From NCBI GenBank assembly GCA_947168045.1, contig CAMVKN010000038.1, positions 1 to 37,043 on the forward strand: 37,043 bases of DNA, read 5' to 3'. The stretch is from an uncultured Prevotellaceae bacterium. Lineage in GTDB: Bacteria > Bacteroidota > Bacteroidia > Bacteroidales > Bacteroidaceae. Positions 36,935-37,043 of the stretch are shown here, in pieces (within the stretch, counting starts at the first letter, position 1; the number at the start of each line of letters is the position of its first letter). The notes under the pieces were generated by a model. That model saw only the letters and a list, made by a program, of their open reading frames with translations. It had not been told where the DNA came from and ran no database searches. The translations under genes were made by a program, and so were the position numbers.

Positions 36935-37043
36935 TTCTCCTTTCTGCCTTGAATATATGCAATAGCAAATATTAAGAGAATTAATAGAGCAATAGTTCGT
37001 TAAAAATTCAATATACGGCCTAACGGCTACGCCGCACAGCCAA
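36935..37043. other. Right edge, no gene supported
   Basis: AT-rich for the first 75 nt, then GC-rich GGCCTAACGGCTACGCCGCA at the edge. A minus-strand frame reading IALLILLIFAIAYIQGRKEK ends in a TGA that overlaps the ATG at 36934, but no start codon precedes it within its open frame, so I do not call it. Confidence 0.3.

Noticed and set aside
36531..36968. 145-codon frame opposite the small nuclease-like gene
   Set aside because: Low-complexity, Cys/His/Tyr-rich translation that crosses two real genes and a terminator; a shadow frame.

Overview
The window looks like a chromosomal segment of a Prevotella-type Bacteroidota bacterium. The evidence is the recurring Bacteroidota promoter (TTTG, about 19 nt, then TAnnTTTG, usually TACCTTTG), the near absence of Shine-Dalgarno sites, the protein families present (btuB with BtuG-like and DUF4465 surface proteins, DUF349, a Ser-type sulfatase with an anaerobic maturase, RND pumps) and the C-terminal 'YDLQGR' type tails. 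The middle (about 5.2-33.1 kb) is GC-rich housekeeping and transport sequence. Both ends are AT-richer accessory sequence with defence-type genes and gene fragments.

Left end (1-5.2 kb): a cut-off HTH regulator (-), an RloA-type AAA ATPase with a consensus promoter, a truncated RloB partner, and the 3' stump of an unrelated AAA+ ATPase lying in frame behind the stop of an LD-carboxypeptidase lipoprotein gene. A Cys-type alpha/beta hydrolase lipoprotein is divergent from an AraC regulator, which is followed by an orphan vsr endonuclease gene. vsr converges on a DUF349 gene across a strong bidirectional hairpin.

Vitamin B12 locus (9.0-18.7 kb, +): consensus promoter, cobalamin riboswitch, a small leader ORF whose stop overlaps the TTG start of btuB, a BtuG-like propeller, a large surface protein with two near-identical DUF4465 domains, btuF and btuC. 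No btuD ATPase gene is present. The locus would capture B12 at the surface, import it through the TonB-dependent receptor and pass it to an inner-membrane ABC transporter. corA follows, with a long structured leader that holds an 11-codon acidic/proline uORF.

20-33.1 kb: sulfatase and maturase genes, pepD and a flippase-like membrane protein (-); then an RND tripartite pump (adaptor, pump, TolC-like; -) divergent from a second AraC gene that is followed by rsmA. Several short repeat families sit at gene junctions and, in the TolC-like gene, inside the coding sequence.

Right end (33.1-37.0 kb): a probable small RNA with promoter and intrinsic terminator, an integrase C-terminal stump, a small lipoprotein, and a two-gene cassette of an OLD/RloA-like ATPase plus a small PD-(D/E)xK-like protein. 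That cassette is the best candidate here for an undescribed defence module. A small two-TM protein gene (-) closes the window. I found no tRNA, rRNA, CRISPR array or intact transposase.
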